Source: Serinus canaria (Eukaryota; Chordata; Aves; Passeriformes; Fringillidae). Taken from it: a stretch of 64,000 nucleotides of DNA. The DNA lies in assembly GCF_022539315.1 (NCBI RefSeq), contig NC_066314.1, forward strand, positions 49,227,180-49,291,179, given 5' to 3'. Of the stretch, positions 1 to 12,900 are shown in pieces. Positions within the stretch are counted from its first letter, which is position 1; each line of letters opens with the position of its first letter. Under the pieces are notes generated by a model that was not told the origin of the DNA, searched no databases, and saw only the letters and a program-made list of their open reading frames with translations. The position numbers and the translations under genes are program-made.

Positions 1-3000
1 TTTCAGGATCACTGGGAAGATCTTGAATTTCTGGACTGACATTTTATCTGTCAAAGAAGTAATATGGGAGTTTTATTATGGAGAAATCTGAGAGGGTGAG
101 AAGTGGAAGCTGAGGGGGAATTATGTGGTGGGAGGAAGAGTGAGTGGGACAGAAGCTTGCAATAGCTAGCAAGGGCAAGCTGATGAGGTAAGCATGCAGG
201 CGCAGGATGTTTGTTGAACGTGGGTGTCCAGAGCGAGGCTTCTGTGTCTGGAGTTGCACCCTTTTTTGCAGGATGTGGGGTCAGACGGTGGTGTTACCAT
301 CACCCACACACTCCCTCTTCCTGACACCTGCCAAATATGCTGAATACCTGCATGTCTCTTCTATTGTGACCAGTGGACACACCATGTGGCCCAGTCCACT
401 CTTGTGGGCTGGAGCAGGTCAGGTAGTGATGGTTGCAGAACTGTAGTGTTTGAGCTTATTTTTAAAAAAGTCTTGAACTGCAGCTCATCCTGCTAAATCT
501 TCATGGCATTTATAGGATCTGTTTTCTTTATTGTAATGCACCAACTGCTGCCTTTGTCATGTCTTCATCTCAGTGTACAAATGCACCAAAAAAAGCTTCC
601 TATTTACTAAGTTCCTGGCTTTGGCTGACATTGGAAGCAATATCAATCCTGCAGCAGGAAAGAGCTTGTCCTAATAAACTAGATTTCCATCCTCTGCTTT
701 TCTCTCCACTCTCCACCTGACACTTCTCAACACTTTGTTTTGGCATTTTTCTTTAAACATATTTTCTTTCTCTTGCAGTGGAGTTTTCAAAGACCTGTGG
801 TGGCCTTTCAAAGAGGATCCACCCACAGCTTCATATCTTAATCATTTTTTTGGATCAGGCTACCTAGTGTTCTGCTGGTGACTAATCATCTTGCTACACA
901 AAGTGTGGAACAAAGTACCTGGCTGCCATGCTGCTTTGTGTCAATGAGGAGCTAACCATAATGGGGTTAAGACACAACAAGCTGCATGTGCGTGGGTTTG
1001 GAGGGGAGGGTGTGAAGAGGAGTTTGTGGTAGGAAACTAAGCAGTTACTTCATTGGCGTGGACTTTGTTTTTGACATTCATGAATTCTTGTATATCTCAA
1101 AGAACTTTTCAAGAAGATTTTTCTCCTGATCTCTTAAAAATATGACTCTGTTCCACATTGTCTGCGGGCATATCACTGTAAACTTCCTTGGTAGAGCTGG
1201 TCTTCAGGGACTTTAAAATTAGCTTTATTCCACCTCTGCAGGTGTAGAGGGGGTTTTACTAGTGATGGAAAGACAGGTTGTCTGGATTTGTCTCTTCTCC
1301 CCAGTACTGTCCATCTGCCAGTTCAACCCAAAACCTGGCAGTTGAATTGGGACCTCCTGTGCTAACATATAATGAAAATCAGATGCTGTGTTTGGATCTT
1401 TGTTAAGCATTCCGTTTGATTAGAGGAGCCAGAATAGCATCCAGCTGAAGCTGAGTTTAATAATTCTATTTGAAGCACCAGCCGAGAATAGAAATGGGCT
1501 AACTCTCCCATACCTTGTTTGGCTCCATGGCTGTAAACAAGAAAAATAAACTTCAGCCAGTGGAAATTACTGAGCTGTACACAAGAAACAACCTTCTCAG
1601 AGAACTACTCTAATAGTCATTCTTAGAACAGTTTCCATGTGAAAATTTACCAGCAGTGTTGGGGGACAGAAGTGTTTATTTTATAGATCTTGCAGTGAAT
1701 TCACTGTATGTGTGATAGACCTGGGGGACTTCCTGAGACTGGAAAGCCTTTTTGTTAACACTGTGTTTAAAAAAAAATCTATGTGGAAAGAACTGCCTCT
1801 GTTCCTGGATGGTTATAAACTAGATGTTATTGCTCTGATATACAAGTGATGCCTTGGAACAGCAAGTTTTAACACGTAAATAGTGGCAGTAAGTAGCCTT
1901 CTGCATGCTCCTTATTGTCTTGCGTTTGCTTGGGGGCCCTTCTGCTTGTGAAGTCAGACTAAGGTGGTTTTTTTTTTTCTCTTTATCTTATTTTTTTTTT
2001 TCGAGCAAGAACAGGATATTATTGTGAGAACACTCAAAAGCAGTTCCATTTGCCAAAATAAGCCCAAATTTGTTAGTGAATTGACTCTTGTTTATGTCAG
2101 AGCTCAGACATAGAGAAGCTTATTGAGAAATGAATGGCTTTTTTTGTTATTAGTGTTGTGAAACTGTCCAGAATTGTTCTTCTGGTGTTTTGTGACTGGA
2201 TGTATAAAATTGTTTGTTCACCTCACAGGGGGCCCTCGGTCCCAGTACTGTTTCATGCTGTACGCCAGCTAGTGCTGCTTGATGGTTTCACTGGAATAGA
2301 GAAGGGAGGCCTCACACAGGTCAAAATGTAGGCAGGGTAGCCCAGGCACGTCCCTCCAAGGTAGCCACAACAGAGGCTGGGGTGTGTGGAAGACAGTGGG
2401 GGCTGCCAGCCACATCTGTATATTAAGCAAAGCAAAGTCTATCACCACCTCTCCACCTCTTCCTCTCCTCTCAAGCTTTGAGCTTTTGTTTTCAGAAGTA
2501 GGGAAAGTACAAAAACCTCCTTTTCTAAAGTGAATTGGTATCTACTCATCTTCTGTTTCTCCCTGGCTTACCTGCAGCCTAGGAAGAAGAGGGCGGTGGG
2601 CCTTTCTGGGAAATTAATAGGGATAAATGCTGGTCAGGGAAGGGAGGGACAGAGTTGCCTTGGAACTGCTCTCACTAGGTGGCTGAGGAGGGGCCTTTGG
2701 GTCAGCTGGTAGTTGAGCAAGAAGGTGTGATCTAAGCAAAGAGCTTGTAGTGAAACTGATCATCTGTGAGTGGAGTTCTGAATGGGCCTGCAGAGAGGTG
2801 AGTGCTGCATTTATGTATCAGTCTTCTGCCATTTGGGAATGCAGGGAGATGTGTACGTTGACAACGTGCATAGGGCAATTTCTACCTTAAAATATATAGC
2901 AATGGAACACATTGCTTTCACCATGCCTGTTGTAAAGGTTTTCCCCAAGGGCATGATAAACTTGTTTTGAGAAAATAGCTTATGATCAACAGGCCACAAT

Positions 3001-4810
3001 GTCCTGTGCCTGAACTTACTGTCTTCACAGAGAAAGCGTGAGATTCTGGGTGTCAAACCATCTGGATTCCACACACAAAGGTGGTCAAGATAGGGAAGGC
3101 TTATAAAAGAGCCCCAGGACAGTTGGAAGGAGAGAGAAGCAATCACTTAAAATGGAATTCAGACCCTTCAAATCCTTTTCTATAACTAGCACTTGCTGTA
3201 GAGATGACCCCTTTTTCTCTTCCACTTCTTTCTCTTTCCCCCCTAACTTCTTGAAGTGCAGGGAGCTTGCAGGAGATGATCCCTAATTAACCGTGAATGG
3301 TTGAGGTGCAGGGCTCCATGAGAGCATTTGGGGCTGCTGTGGATTGTTATAAAGCTGTGATGGGGTAGAATTCCTAAGAATTTGAACCTCCATCACAGCT
3401 TATCTCATTACTGGGGTATCAAAGTTTTGGCTAGGAGGAGAATTTTGGAGGAGGAGGAGGTGGAAAGCCTTTTTTTATTATTGTTGTTGGTTTTTAACCA
3501 GAAAATGTAGTGTCAGCACAAAGAAGCTTTTTGCAAATCTGTCAAAATGATAAGCAGCTTTTTATTTTTTTGCTTTTAAATCTGAAGTATGTTTTGAAGC
3601 ACTTTGGAAATGCAAAGCACTAGGAGTGCTAAGTACTCCTTATCGTCTGTCTAAAAGTGGCATTTGAAAAGCAAAAGATGTATCTGTTTCAGGCCGATGG
3701 CTGCTCCTTCTCCAGAGCCGCCACCCAGCCTTTGCCTCCCTCCCATGGGGGAGAATGTACTCCACCATGCCAGGAGCAGAGGGTTCCCTAAGGGAGAAGA
3801 GGAGACCTGCTAAATCCCTCGCTTGCCTTTGGGGTGCAGGTTGGCTTCCTCCCTCCCCACCTCCTTTGATCAAGGAAAGGGAAAAACGAAGTGGAGTTTC
3901 AGTTTGAGTGGTCCTAGTCTGGAACTCTGTTTCTTCCAGCTCCGGAGACATCTTTATAGAGTTTCCTGTCTGAAAAATTGCACCTTATTAGCTTAATTGA
4001 GGAACACGGAGATGTCTATCCTTCTGCAGGGAGTGGGGAAGAGGAAGCAGGGTGAACCAGCAGCTGTCTTCAGTAGCTGCTGGATTTTTCCAGAGGCCGT
4101 TTCCTCACCTCATCTCCAACAGAACAGCAACAAAAGACCTAAAATAATTTAGATGAAGCTTTTGTTCTGTGTATCTCAATAACCTTTTAAGTGGGTTTAG
4201 GGCAGAGAGCCCTTTTCCCTCACCTAGTCAGCTCTACAGCATGGGGGAAAACACCCCAATTCCCTCGCTGGGTTTTCAGCACCAACCTTTTCCCTCTGTG
4301 TACGCACATCGTTAGAAGGCTTTTGCACACTGACTCACCTAATTTGGTGTGCTCCCTTTCTGTTGCAGGGGGAAGATGGGGGACAATGGGGTCAGTTAGA
4401 GGGGAGGGTCCCTGATTACTTTTGTTCCTGTCTCTTCTGTTGTTGCTGTTGTTCCCATAAGCACGCTAGAGTATTGGAGTCTTTGCACACAGAAAGCTTC
4501 CTTTTGCACAGAATGAGCTTCTAGCTTTTGTACAGACTAATTGAATGTATTTGGGGAGGGGGGGAAATAGGGAGTAATCCAATTCCAAACAAACCAATCA
4601 GAGTATAATGCCTTTTCTGAGCGAGTATGTGCTGTAAAAGGAGATTGTAATAGTAAAGGGAGGGCAGGCTCAAGTATAATTTGACACAAAGTGTGGTTTT
4701 ATTTTTGTACTGATATGGATAAGAGACTGTACAGCATCTATTTATTTAGATGATTTATGTGGTAAATGTTGCAAACAAAATTATTAAAATATTAAATACG
4801 AGAACTGACA
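1..4810 (+). other. Probable 3' UTR / 3' end of an upstream + strand gene (candidate CBX7)
   Basis: No convincing coding exon is visible here on either strand. The stretch is AT-rich, like a long vertebrate 3' UTR. It ends in a good polyadenylation context: overlapping ATTAAA hexamers at 4783-4788 and 4791-4796, followed by a GT-rich downstream element at about 4820-4836. Upstream of the hexamers (4690-4770) are AU-rich segments with TTTATTTA. In human the next Polycomb gene beyond CBX6 and the APOBEC3 array is CBX7, in the same orientation as CBX6, so CBX7 is the best candidate. That is inferred from gene order alone, because no CBX7 C-terminal coding sequence lies inside the window. Part of the stretch could also be intron. 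Confidence 0.45.
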
Positions 4811-4836
4811 TTTACCTCATGGTATGTTTGTGTGGT
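4783..4836 (+). terminator. Polyadenylation signal of the upstream gene
   Basis: ATTAAA occurs at 4783-4788 and again at 4791-4796, and a GT-rich stretch follows at about 4820-4836. Cleavage would fall near 4805-4815. ATTAAA is the commonest variant of the canonical hexamer. Confidence 0.5.
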
Positions 4837-7800
4837 CATTTACCCCCGCCTTCCTTTAATTCTACAGCTGAATTATTTTCCAACAGCCACAACTATTGGT
4901 GTATAAACATGGAGTGCAGCTAGAGAAAGAATGGAGAACATGCATCGGTAAAGAAGGATTGATGAAGAATGGAGTCTGCAAAAGGCTGCTTCTGACATTA
5001 CTCATTACTTTGATTAGAGGAGGTCAAGTTTTTATTAATTTTTAACCCACTGGGTAAGTTAGAGCTGTCCAGGGCTGACCTGGGATGGTTGGTCTTTGAT
5101 GGATTATAATTTGAAGAGGAGAATGCAGGGTGGCTGTTGCTCTGGGTTTAGGGAGCTCTCTACATCCTTCATGAGGCTGCAGTGCCAGTACAGCTCTGCC
5201 AGCACCAGGAAAGTGCTGGTGTGCCCCATATCCTGCATCTCATTGGAATGCAGAAAGTCTGAGGTGAGGCCTGGGCTGCCAGACATGCTCTGCTGCGCTT
5301 GCCAGCAGGACAGCAGTTCTCCTCCAAGCCAAAGCCTCTAATGGTTTGGCCAGCAAGGCTTCCAGGAACCTCTTCAGGAGCACAGCTGCTCCTGGATACA
5401 GTTTGGCCCCTAGTTCACGCCAGGACTTAGCCAAGGAACTCGAGTCCTGGAACTGCTAATACTCCATGGAGGAAATCCCAAATGTTATTTAGTTCACTTG
5501 GGTGCCTGGCTTGCTTCTTCAAGGTGTGTCCTACTCAATCCCTGTGGAGAGGGAGGCCAGGTGTTTATCAAGGTACCTGGCCAAGAGAATGGGGCTGTCT
5601 CAGATACCTCTAGTAGATGTAATGTGGGGATCAGCCCTGCACCTGAATGCACCTACGGCATCAATCACAACAGCAAGTGGAGCAAAAGCAGAGGAGGGTG
5701 GGGTGCGTTTCCTGAGTCAGTCATGGCTCCAGGCAGCATGATTAGGTCTTGCCTGTGTTACCAAAGGGCCATCAGCATGCTTGCCTTGAGCTAGGGAAGC
5801 TGGAGTTGAGTGATGGCATCAGAGTAGGACTCCAGCCAGCCACTTACTTTCTGGCAGCAGCTAGCGGGTCAGGTGAAGTTGTAAGAAACTGCAGTGCAGA
5901 GTTACGGGAAAGCCTGCTCTGGAGATTGTGTCTTCCTACCTCTGCCAAAGCTGCAGAGGCTGGCTGGTACTAGAAACAGCTTGTCCTTTTGCATGCATGT
6001 GTTGGCTGGATTAAAGGTTAATCTGGGCAGTCCTTTTTTTAATAATCTGTTGCTATGCCACCCCTCTGTTCTGTGCAGTGCAGCTGACTTGCCTTGCACA
6101 GCTCTCCCCATTGGATGCCTGAGAACAAGGGCACTTGGCGAAAGGGGAAACCACAAGTTTGAGCAGTTCGATGTTCTCTGAGAAGCAGAAAGTGAAATGC
6201 AGCCTGTGTGACCCCTGGGATGGCAGTCACTTCCTGTCTGTTCAGTGCCACACAGCTTGCCTGCCCTTCACAGCATTTTGCTTGCCGAGCAGCTGCTTTT
6301 AAAATGAGAATGAAGAAATCTGGGGGACTTGTGTAATCATCCTGAGCCAGTGGAAGCCTGGGCAGCTGGGCCTGCTTTGGGATCTCCGAAGCAGGCCCCA
6401 GGGATGTCATAGCATCCCACTGGTGTAGGCACAGCACAAACCCCATGGGCCTTCTCTCTCTGCTGCATCAAAAAATTACTGGGCTGGAGGGCTGGTTGTT
6501 CTGGCCACTGCTTGGGCCATGCTGAGCCACCCGTAACTGGTGTGCAGGGTCAGCTCCAAGGGACCTGCCTTTGTGTTTCAGAGCTGCAGCAGGGAAATCC
6601 CAGCACATATCCACCTGGATGCCCATAGTGCCAAGGGTTTGCTTGGAAATGTACACAGCATTGGCTTGAGGGGCTGGGCTGTGTTCAGCTGTTCCTAGTA
6701 TAGGTGAGGAACTGACCATTTGCTTTCCAAAATCTGCTGCTCATAACAGTGACCTCACTGGAGTGAAGAGCAGCAGAGCCACTTAATGAACCCTTGGAGC
6801 TTTTCTCCTGGAGATAAGTGCTGCTACTCCTGCCAGGTCCACAAAAAATGAGCTTGGAGGCAGCCACTGACTTTGAGCAGGTGAGTTTCCCATTATTAAG
6901 TGTCATTTCAAGAACACATAAAAAGTCTCTCGCACCTGCTGCTGTCCCCCATGCCCCTACACTGCTGACCAGGGGTTTTGACGTGAAAGATCTTGTTGCT
7001 TCCCTAAAGCTTATTGCTTCCAGGCACTGACTTCCTAGTAAGAAGTGCTACAGTGTATCCTATGGCACCAGAGTTTTGCCGGCAGCGAGTTGCAAGAAAA
7101 ATATTTTATTTCGATGTCTGTAGTGAACAATAGCTTGTTCAGGGAGGGCTGTCTTCCCAGGTGGGTTGGGATTTTTTTTAAATGTTTTACTAGAAATGTG
7201 AATGAAAAAAAGGAAAAGCCCAACAATGCCCTGAACAGCTGGATATTCTGCTACTATTTTGCTTTGTGAGAGTACAAGGTAGATGAAAGTGTTAGGCCAT
7301 GCCTGTGCTATGGCAGCTTGCAGTGATTTGAGCAGTGGCTGTGGCAGGAAAGAAGGTTCTTCTGACAGGTGGAAGGAGAAAATAACTAGAAAGAACACAT
7401 GGAGCTCTCTGAAAAGCTGCTGCCCCTTCTGGTCCGTGGATCACGGTGCCTTTTGCTCCTGTCCTGAGGCAGGCTGTGCTATTCGTGACCCACACATCTG
7501 TTTTGGGACAAGGCAGGAAGACATGTGCAGGAACCAGTCTTGGTTCCTGCACATGTGTCTGTGTAGCCATGTAAAGACTTTTTCCCCTTTTGATTTAAGG
7601 GTACCTGCTTTTGGGGGTGGATGATGTTGGTGGTTGAAAGCTCAATTGCTTGACACTCAGCTACAAATGTAAAAGCAGTTGTTTAAGCAAAGTGAGCAGT
7701 AACAAATGCTAATTTAAACGTGGATGGTGTTAATGAACACTTAATGTGCAAAGTTAAAAAAGTGAAAAGCAAAATGCAATGGGTGTGATGGACTTGTTCT

Positions 7801-9050
7801 TTTGGAGTCACCTTTAAGCATATGAAGAACTGAGATTGAAAAAAGGTGGTGTCTAGAGAAAAGGGGCAGTCCAGAAGGACTTGACCCACTCTAGGGGAGA
7901 GTCTTGGACTTTTGTTCTTGCCTGGCCTGTGATGCCCAACACCTGAGAAAGGGCCTCTTAGAGCCTATGCTTGAAGTGAGGGGTATGACCTAAATGCAGA
8001 ATTAGCAGTGATGAAGCACGCTGTGCTTCAGTCCCTGACTGTGGAAACACGTCCTTCTCCAAACTGGTCACATGTCCTGAACCGGGTTCTGTGGGACATC
8101 AGCATCCAGCAACCTCTCCCCTAACCCCACTGCAAATGGGGACATGGCAGTGAGGAGCACTTCTTCTCCTGAGTCACTTTTTCTCTGGGCAGAGAGCTTG
8201 TGTTGGCTGCAATATTTCAGCTGCTAAGGTGAAAAAGAAAAGAACACTCTGAACAGATCTTGCCTGGATCACAGGCAGTGAGGAAAACATTCATTTTTTG
8301 AATGTTACCTGCCTGCCTTGACTTTGGGAAATCCATCCCTACTAGAACTGATATTATAGCCATAATATACCAGTTTCCAGAATTTCCTCCTTCTGGGTGA
8401 AACCCCTGAGCAAGAGGTAGAAAGGCAAATGTAGAAAGGGTGGTGAGGGCCACAGGGGCTGTGAGGGGTCCCTGCCAGCACAGGGAGCTGAGGAGCAGGT
8501 AGCAGAGGGATTCCAGTGTTCTGCGGGTACTTTGCTGGTCACGGTGGATTTAGAAATAGCAGCAAATACAGGACAAGCATTCCCTCTAGCCCTCATCACA
8601 GCTCCCACTTTTTCTAGAGGGTATCTGAAGTGCACAGCCTCCTCACCCAAAAAGCAGGTGAGAAACCAGAACGGACCAGATAAGGTCCTCCAGGTAAGGG
8701 TAGACTCTGTGGTCCACACAAATACAGCTGCAGGGCCATGAACTCCCACTTTGAGTCACAGAGAACGATTTCTGACTGAGATTTTTGTCTTTTTAGCACC
8801 TGCTAGAGTGTAAAGTATGCTGCAAATTAATTAGGGTTTGCAGTAATAGTCAGGGCAGGGAATTCCTCTAAACGACTTAACATTTTTCTGGTTTCCTTAC
8901 AGGTTTATGTAGCATGGTTGGCCCATTTACCTTGCAGTACCTTACACTGGCTCAAAAATTGTACCTTATACTGGCACACACTCACACAGGCTAAACGGAA
9001 TAAAACACAGAAAAAGGAAAGAAAATATTTAAGCGCCTTTATTGCTAGTT
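4837..9050. other. Intergenic region upstream of CBX6
   Basis: No gene is supported here. Open reading frames are short, lack paired splice signals and resemble no family I recognise. A short perfect inverted repeat lies at 7521-7556. There is no zinc-dependent deaminase motif (HxE...PCxxC), so no APOBEC3-like gene occupies this interval, although placental mammals carry the APOBEC3 cluster on this side of CBX6. Confidence 0.6.
7521..7556. repeat. Perfect inverted repeat, 16-bp arms, 4-nt loop
   Basis: The left arm 7521-7536 (ACATGTGCAGGAACCA) is the exact reverse complement of 7541-7556, with loop GTCT at 7537-7540. A hairpin this perfect with so short a loop is characteristic of a local template switch during replication. 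No flanking transposon ends are seen. Confidence 0.85.
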
Positions 9051-9069
9051 TTTGCCTTGGTACGGGCTT

Positions 9070-9960
9070 CAAGGCTTGCCTGCTTCCTCGCCGGCGAGAG
9101 GGGGTGACGATGCATCTGCAGCGGGAGAAGAGGCTGCCGCCATTGTTTTAAGTGAAAAAAGGCCCCGTTCGGGCGGGAAGGGGCAATACCGCCGCCATGC
9201 CGGGGATCTGCCCGGGCGGGATTCGCTTCCCTTCCGTACGCTCCTGTCCCCGCTGCGCGGCCGTCCCACGGGCCCGGGGCTCCGCGCCCCCCGCGATGCT
9301 CGGGGCGCGGCCCCTTTAAGGGCCTTTACCCAAGGGGGGGCGGGTCACGCGCGGCCGCGGCGGGAGGGGGCGCGCGGGCGTGCGCGAGCCGGCGGCGGCA
9401 CGAGGAGGGCGGGGCCGGGGCCAGGAGGCGGAGCGGCGCGCGCGGGCGGGCGGGATTATTATGGGCTGTGGGCGCCGCCGCCGCCGCCGAGGGGGAGCAG
9501 CAAGATGGAGCTGTCTGCAGTGGGGGAGCGCGTCTTCGCCGCCGAGTCCATCATCAAGCGCCGCATCCGAAAGGTGAGGGGCCGCCCCCACTGGGGCTGC
9601 GGGACTCCCCCCCCCGCCCCTCGCTGCCGGGCTCCGGCCGCGCCGCTGGCCCTCCCGCCGGGCCCCCGCCTCACACCCCCCCTCTCCCCCCCCCTCCGTC
9701 TTCTCCCCCGTGTGTTGCAGGGGCGCATCGAGTACCTGGTGAAATGGAAAGGCTGGGCCATCAAGTGAGTGTATCCCGCCCGGGCTGCGGGGATGGGGGG
9801 CATGGGATGGGGCGGAGTGGGATGGAGGGGGAGGTATCTGTGTGCGCGGCTGCAGGGGGATTTGGGCGCTAACCACTTCGCCTGTCCCCTCGCTGCTCCC
9901 GCCCCGGCAGGTACAGCACCTGGGAACCCGAGGAGAACATCCTGGACTCCCGCCTCATTG
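9070..9960 (+). promoter_or_regulatory. CBX6: CpG island / promoter and 5' UTR of CBX6
   Basis: G+C and CpG density rise sharply from about 9080 and stay high across exons 1-3. No TATA box is visible. CCGCCAT cores, which match the YY1 binding core, lie at 9138-9144 and 9192-9198. The region just before the start codon (9461-9504) is a GCC-repeat 5' UTR containing an upstream ATG at 9461. The exact transcription start cannot be read from the sequence. Confidence 0.8.
9461..9504 (+). other. Upstream ATG opening an overlapping uORF in the CBX6 leader
   Basis: An ATG at 9461 has A at -3 and G at +4, a strong context. It opens a frame different from the CBX6 start at 9505 and runs through that start without a stop. 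In spliced mRNA the frame would continue into exon 2 and end at about 9739. If transcription starts upstream of 9461, this uORF would compete with CBX6 translation. Whether it is in the mRNA is unknown. Confidence 0.5.
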
Positions 9961-12900
9961 CCGCCTTCGAGCAGAAGTGAGTGTTCATCCCCCTCCTTGG
10001 GCTGGGGGGGCTGCAGCAGCAGGTTTGACTTTGGGTGGGCGAGCGGGAAACAGCGTCCAGACGTTCCTTTTTTTTTTTTTTTTTTTAATTTTTTTTTTTT
10101 TTTTTTTCCCTTTAACTTGTATGCTTCTGTTTTTCCCTTTGGGAAAAGTTTTAACTTCTTGAAAAATTTGATTCCCTAAAGGGAACGAGAACGTGAGCTG
10201 TACGGGCCCAAGAAGAGAGGACCCAAACCTAAAACTTTTCTGCTGAAGGTAACTCTTAATTAATTAACTTAGGCCTAGTAAAAAAAAAAAAATCTCTCAA
10301 ACCTTGCTGGTGCGTGCCCTTGGAAGGACTGGACTTTCAAGTGACTTGTGCCTGATGCCTGGCTCTGGGAGCGCGGGGAAAACCCGACAGGAAAGGGGGG
10401 GTGGGCAGAGGCGCAGAAGCGTGTGAGGGGAGAGCGCGTGTGCGTGCGACGGGTGCCTCAGCAGGACGGTCAGCACACGCAGATGTGCGTGGTGAGCCTG
10501 CAGTCTCTTTTTCCAATATCCTCTCCTTCTCGTGGCCTTCTGTTGCCGCAGTGGAGAGCTAGCCAGTCTTGTTCCCTCTTCCTTCAGCAGGCTGTTCAAT
10601 CCAACCCGTGCCCTGCAACTTAGCAGCGTGCTGAGCGGTCAGGCAGCAGAGGCGGGAATCCCACTGCCACTTGTGCTCCTCTGATTGCATTTAAGGATGT
10701 AGGTGCTCCACGGGAGTTTCATGAAGGGTTCATGCTTTGATCTGTAAACTGCAGGCTTGTTTTGCTTTTGCAGAGGATGGGGGGTGGCTGGGAGGAGGAG
10801 GAGTGTTTCACCTCTGCATAGGAAGGCAGCTGAAGTTTCCAGTTCCTTTCTGATAGACTCAGCATCTCTGCAAGATGTCATAGCATCTCTGTTTGCTTGC
10901 AAAGAGCAAGGAAGGTAGTCCCTAGTGCAGGCCTACTTGCTCTATATTTTTACCTTTTTTTTTTATTAAGAACTCTGGTAGCTGCATGACTGTTATGTGA
11001 GCTCTGTGAATTTATTAGTTTACAGATTAAATGTCTTGGTCTACTTCCCTCCCCTTCCTCTCCAGCTGTCACAATCTCTGGCTTATGAGCATAGAAAGAA
11101 CACGCCTTTGTACAGTTTAGAGAGATGAGCAAGTCTGGAGTTCCCCTGGTTTTATTCTGATAGAAAGCCCTGGAGCAGCCAGTGTGGACCCTGTAGTAAG
11201 GCATCGCTATCACCAAGTCATCCTGTGGCTTTGGGCAAGTCACTTAGGCTTTGTGTGTGTTTCCCCATCTGTGAAACAGGTTAATACTTCCCTTTGCCTG
11301 GCAGCAGTAGGAGCTTTACTCAAGTCAGCACAGCACTTTTTACTGCATGAGCCCTGGAAAGCACAGTGAGGGGTAGAGTGTCACCTCTTCTCTGCTTTGA
11401 GAGGGCTAAATGAAGCACACAGAAGAAATGCAGGAGCAGGCATATTCTGATGCTCTGCGTGAAACCCGAGGGACCATGGTAATCCTTGGGAAGTTCTGCT
11501 GATGGAACTGTCGTCCCCGGTCGCCTGTTTTTCTGCTAACAGTGTTCTATGTCTGTAGCCTGAGAATTACAAACATACCTGATAATATACTACCTCTTAT
11601 GCTGTATTAAGGGAACACAGACTAGTTGGCTTTCCTCTTTCTGGCAGTCATGCATTAAATGTAACTCTTGTGTTTAAATTTCCAATAATGCAAAGCAACA
11701 CTTGAAGGGAAAATCATCAGCTTGAAATAGTCCTCTGCCTGCTCTAAAAAATACTGGTATTTCTAACACCTGACACTGTTCAGAGCTGTAGAGCGGTGAC
11801 TATGCTATGTGTAATCACTTTCTTTTATTCTTGATTCTGAATGTGATATGGCCAAATCTATTGCCATATCACTCATTTAAAAAAAAAATATTACTCATTC
11901 TCACTCATTTAAAAAACCAAAACCAACCCCTGAACTCAAAACCCACTCATTGCTTCTCTTTTTCCCCTTACCCTTTAAAACTCCCCTAAACTTAACGTGA
12001 ATTATTCAGCAGCATCCTTTGAATCACGTCCGTGACACGTTTCTGTGGCACATCTTCCTTCTGCCAGCTCCTCAAATGGTAATGGAAACCTGTAGGTTTG
12101 CAGAGCTGGCTTGGTACTTTGTAGAAGATGACTCGTGACAGGGAGCAAGATCAGCTCTCCTGAAGGCTGGTGCCACATTGTGGGAGAGGCTTGCAGGGCA
12201 CAGTGCTACCACTGCCGCTTGGTTTGCACCTCTGGGAAACAGAGCTGGTGGAACTGTTAGTGCTCTGACTTGCTGTTCCTCTGTGACTTTGAATCCTACC
12301 CTAAAAATAACACCCCAGACCAGGCAGCGAGAAGTAACTCTGTCGGAGCCAGCCCCATCTGAACTTGTTTGAGCTCTGTTCAGGCAAACCACAAGTGACA
12401 CAACTGCAGCTAGAGTTACGACAGAGACAGTGAGATGGTTTGTAACTCAGTTTTCTGACCCCTGAAGATGCACATTTGGCCTCTTCTAGCCCTGCAGCAC
12501 CAGTTCTGCTGAGGGAGGAGTTGGGATTGGGTTCTGCCTCGTGCACTGCTAACAGTATTTTCAGTTCTTTCAGCTGCAGAATCTTGCTAGTGAGAATTTC
12601 GGAAGCAGGGGAAGAAATTTGATTCTTGTATCCCAGAGGGAGTATTTGGAGTTGGCAGTTAGAACAATATTCTTTTTGATCTGTTAACTGAACAGATTAG
12701 GCCTGGATGCAATGATGTTTAAGCAGAAATCTGGCCTAGGACTGCTTTGATGGAGTAGTCTGCCCTTGACTGGGTGGCTTGCAAGGATTTTTCATGTGTA
12801 TCAGTGCTTAAACCTAGGCTTCTGATTCTCCAGAATGGCTTCAAAATAAATGTCCTGATATGCCACTCGGTCCCTTGGGTTGTGTGGGTGTTTCAGCTTG

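Noticed and set aside
6200..6250. CTGTGTGACCCCTGGG segment considered as another MIR fragment
   Set aside because: It is too short, and the diagnostic CCCCATCTGTRAAA segment is missing.
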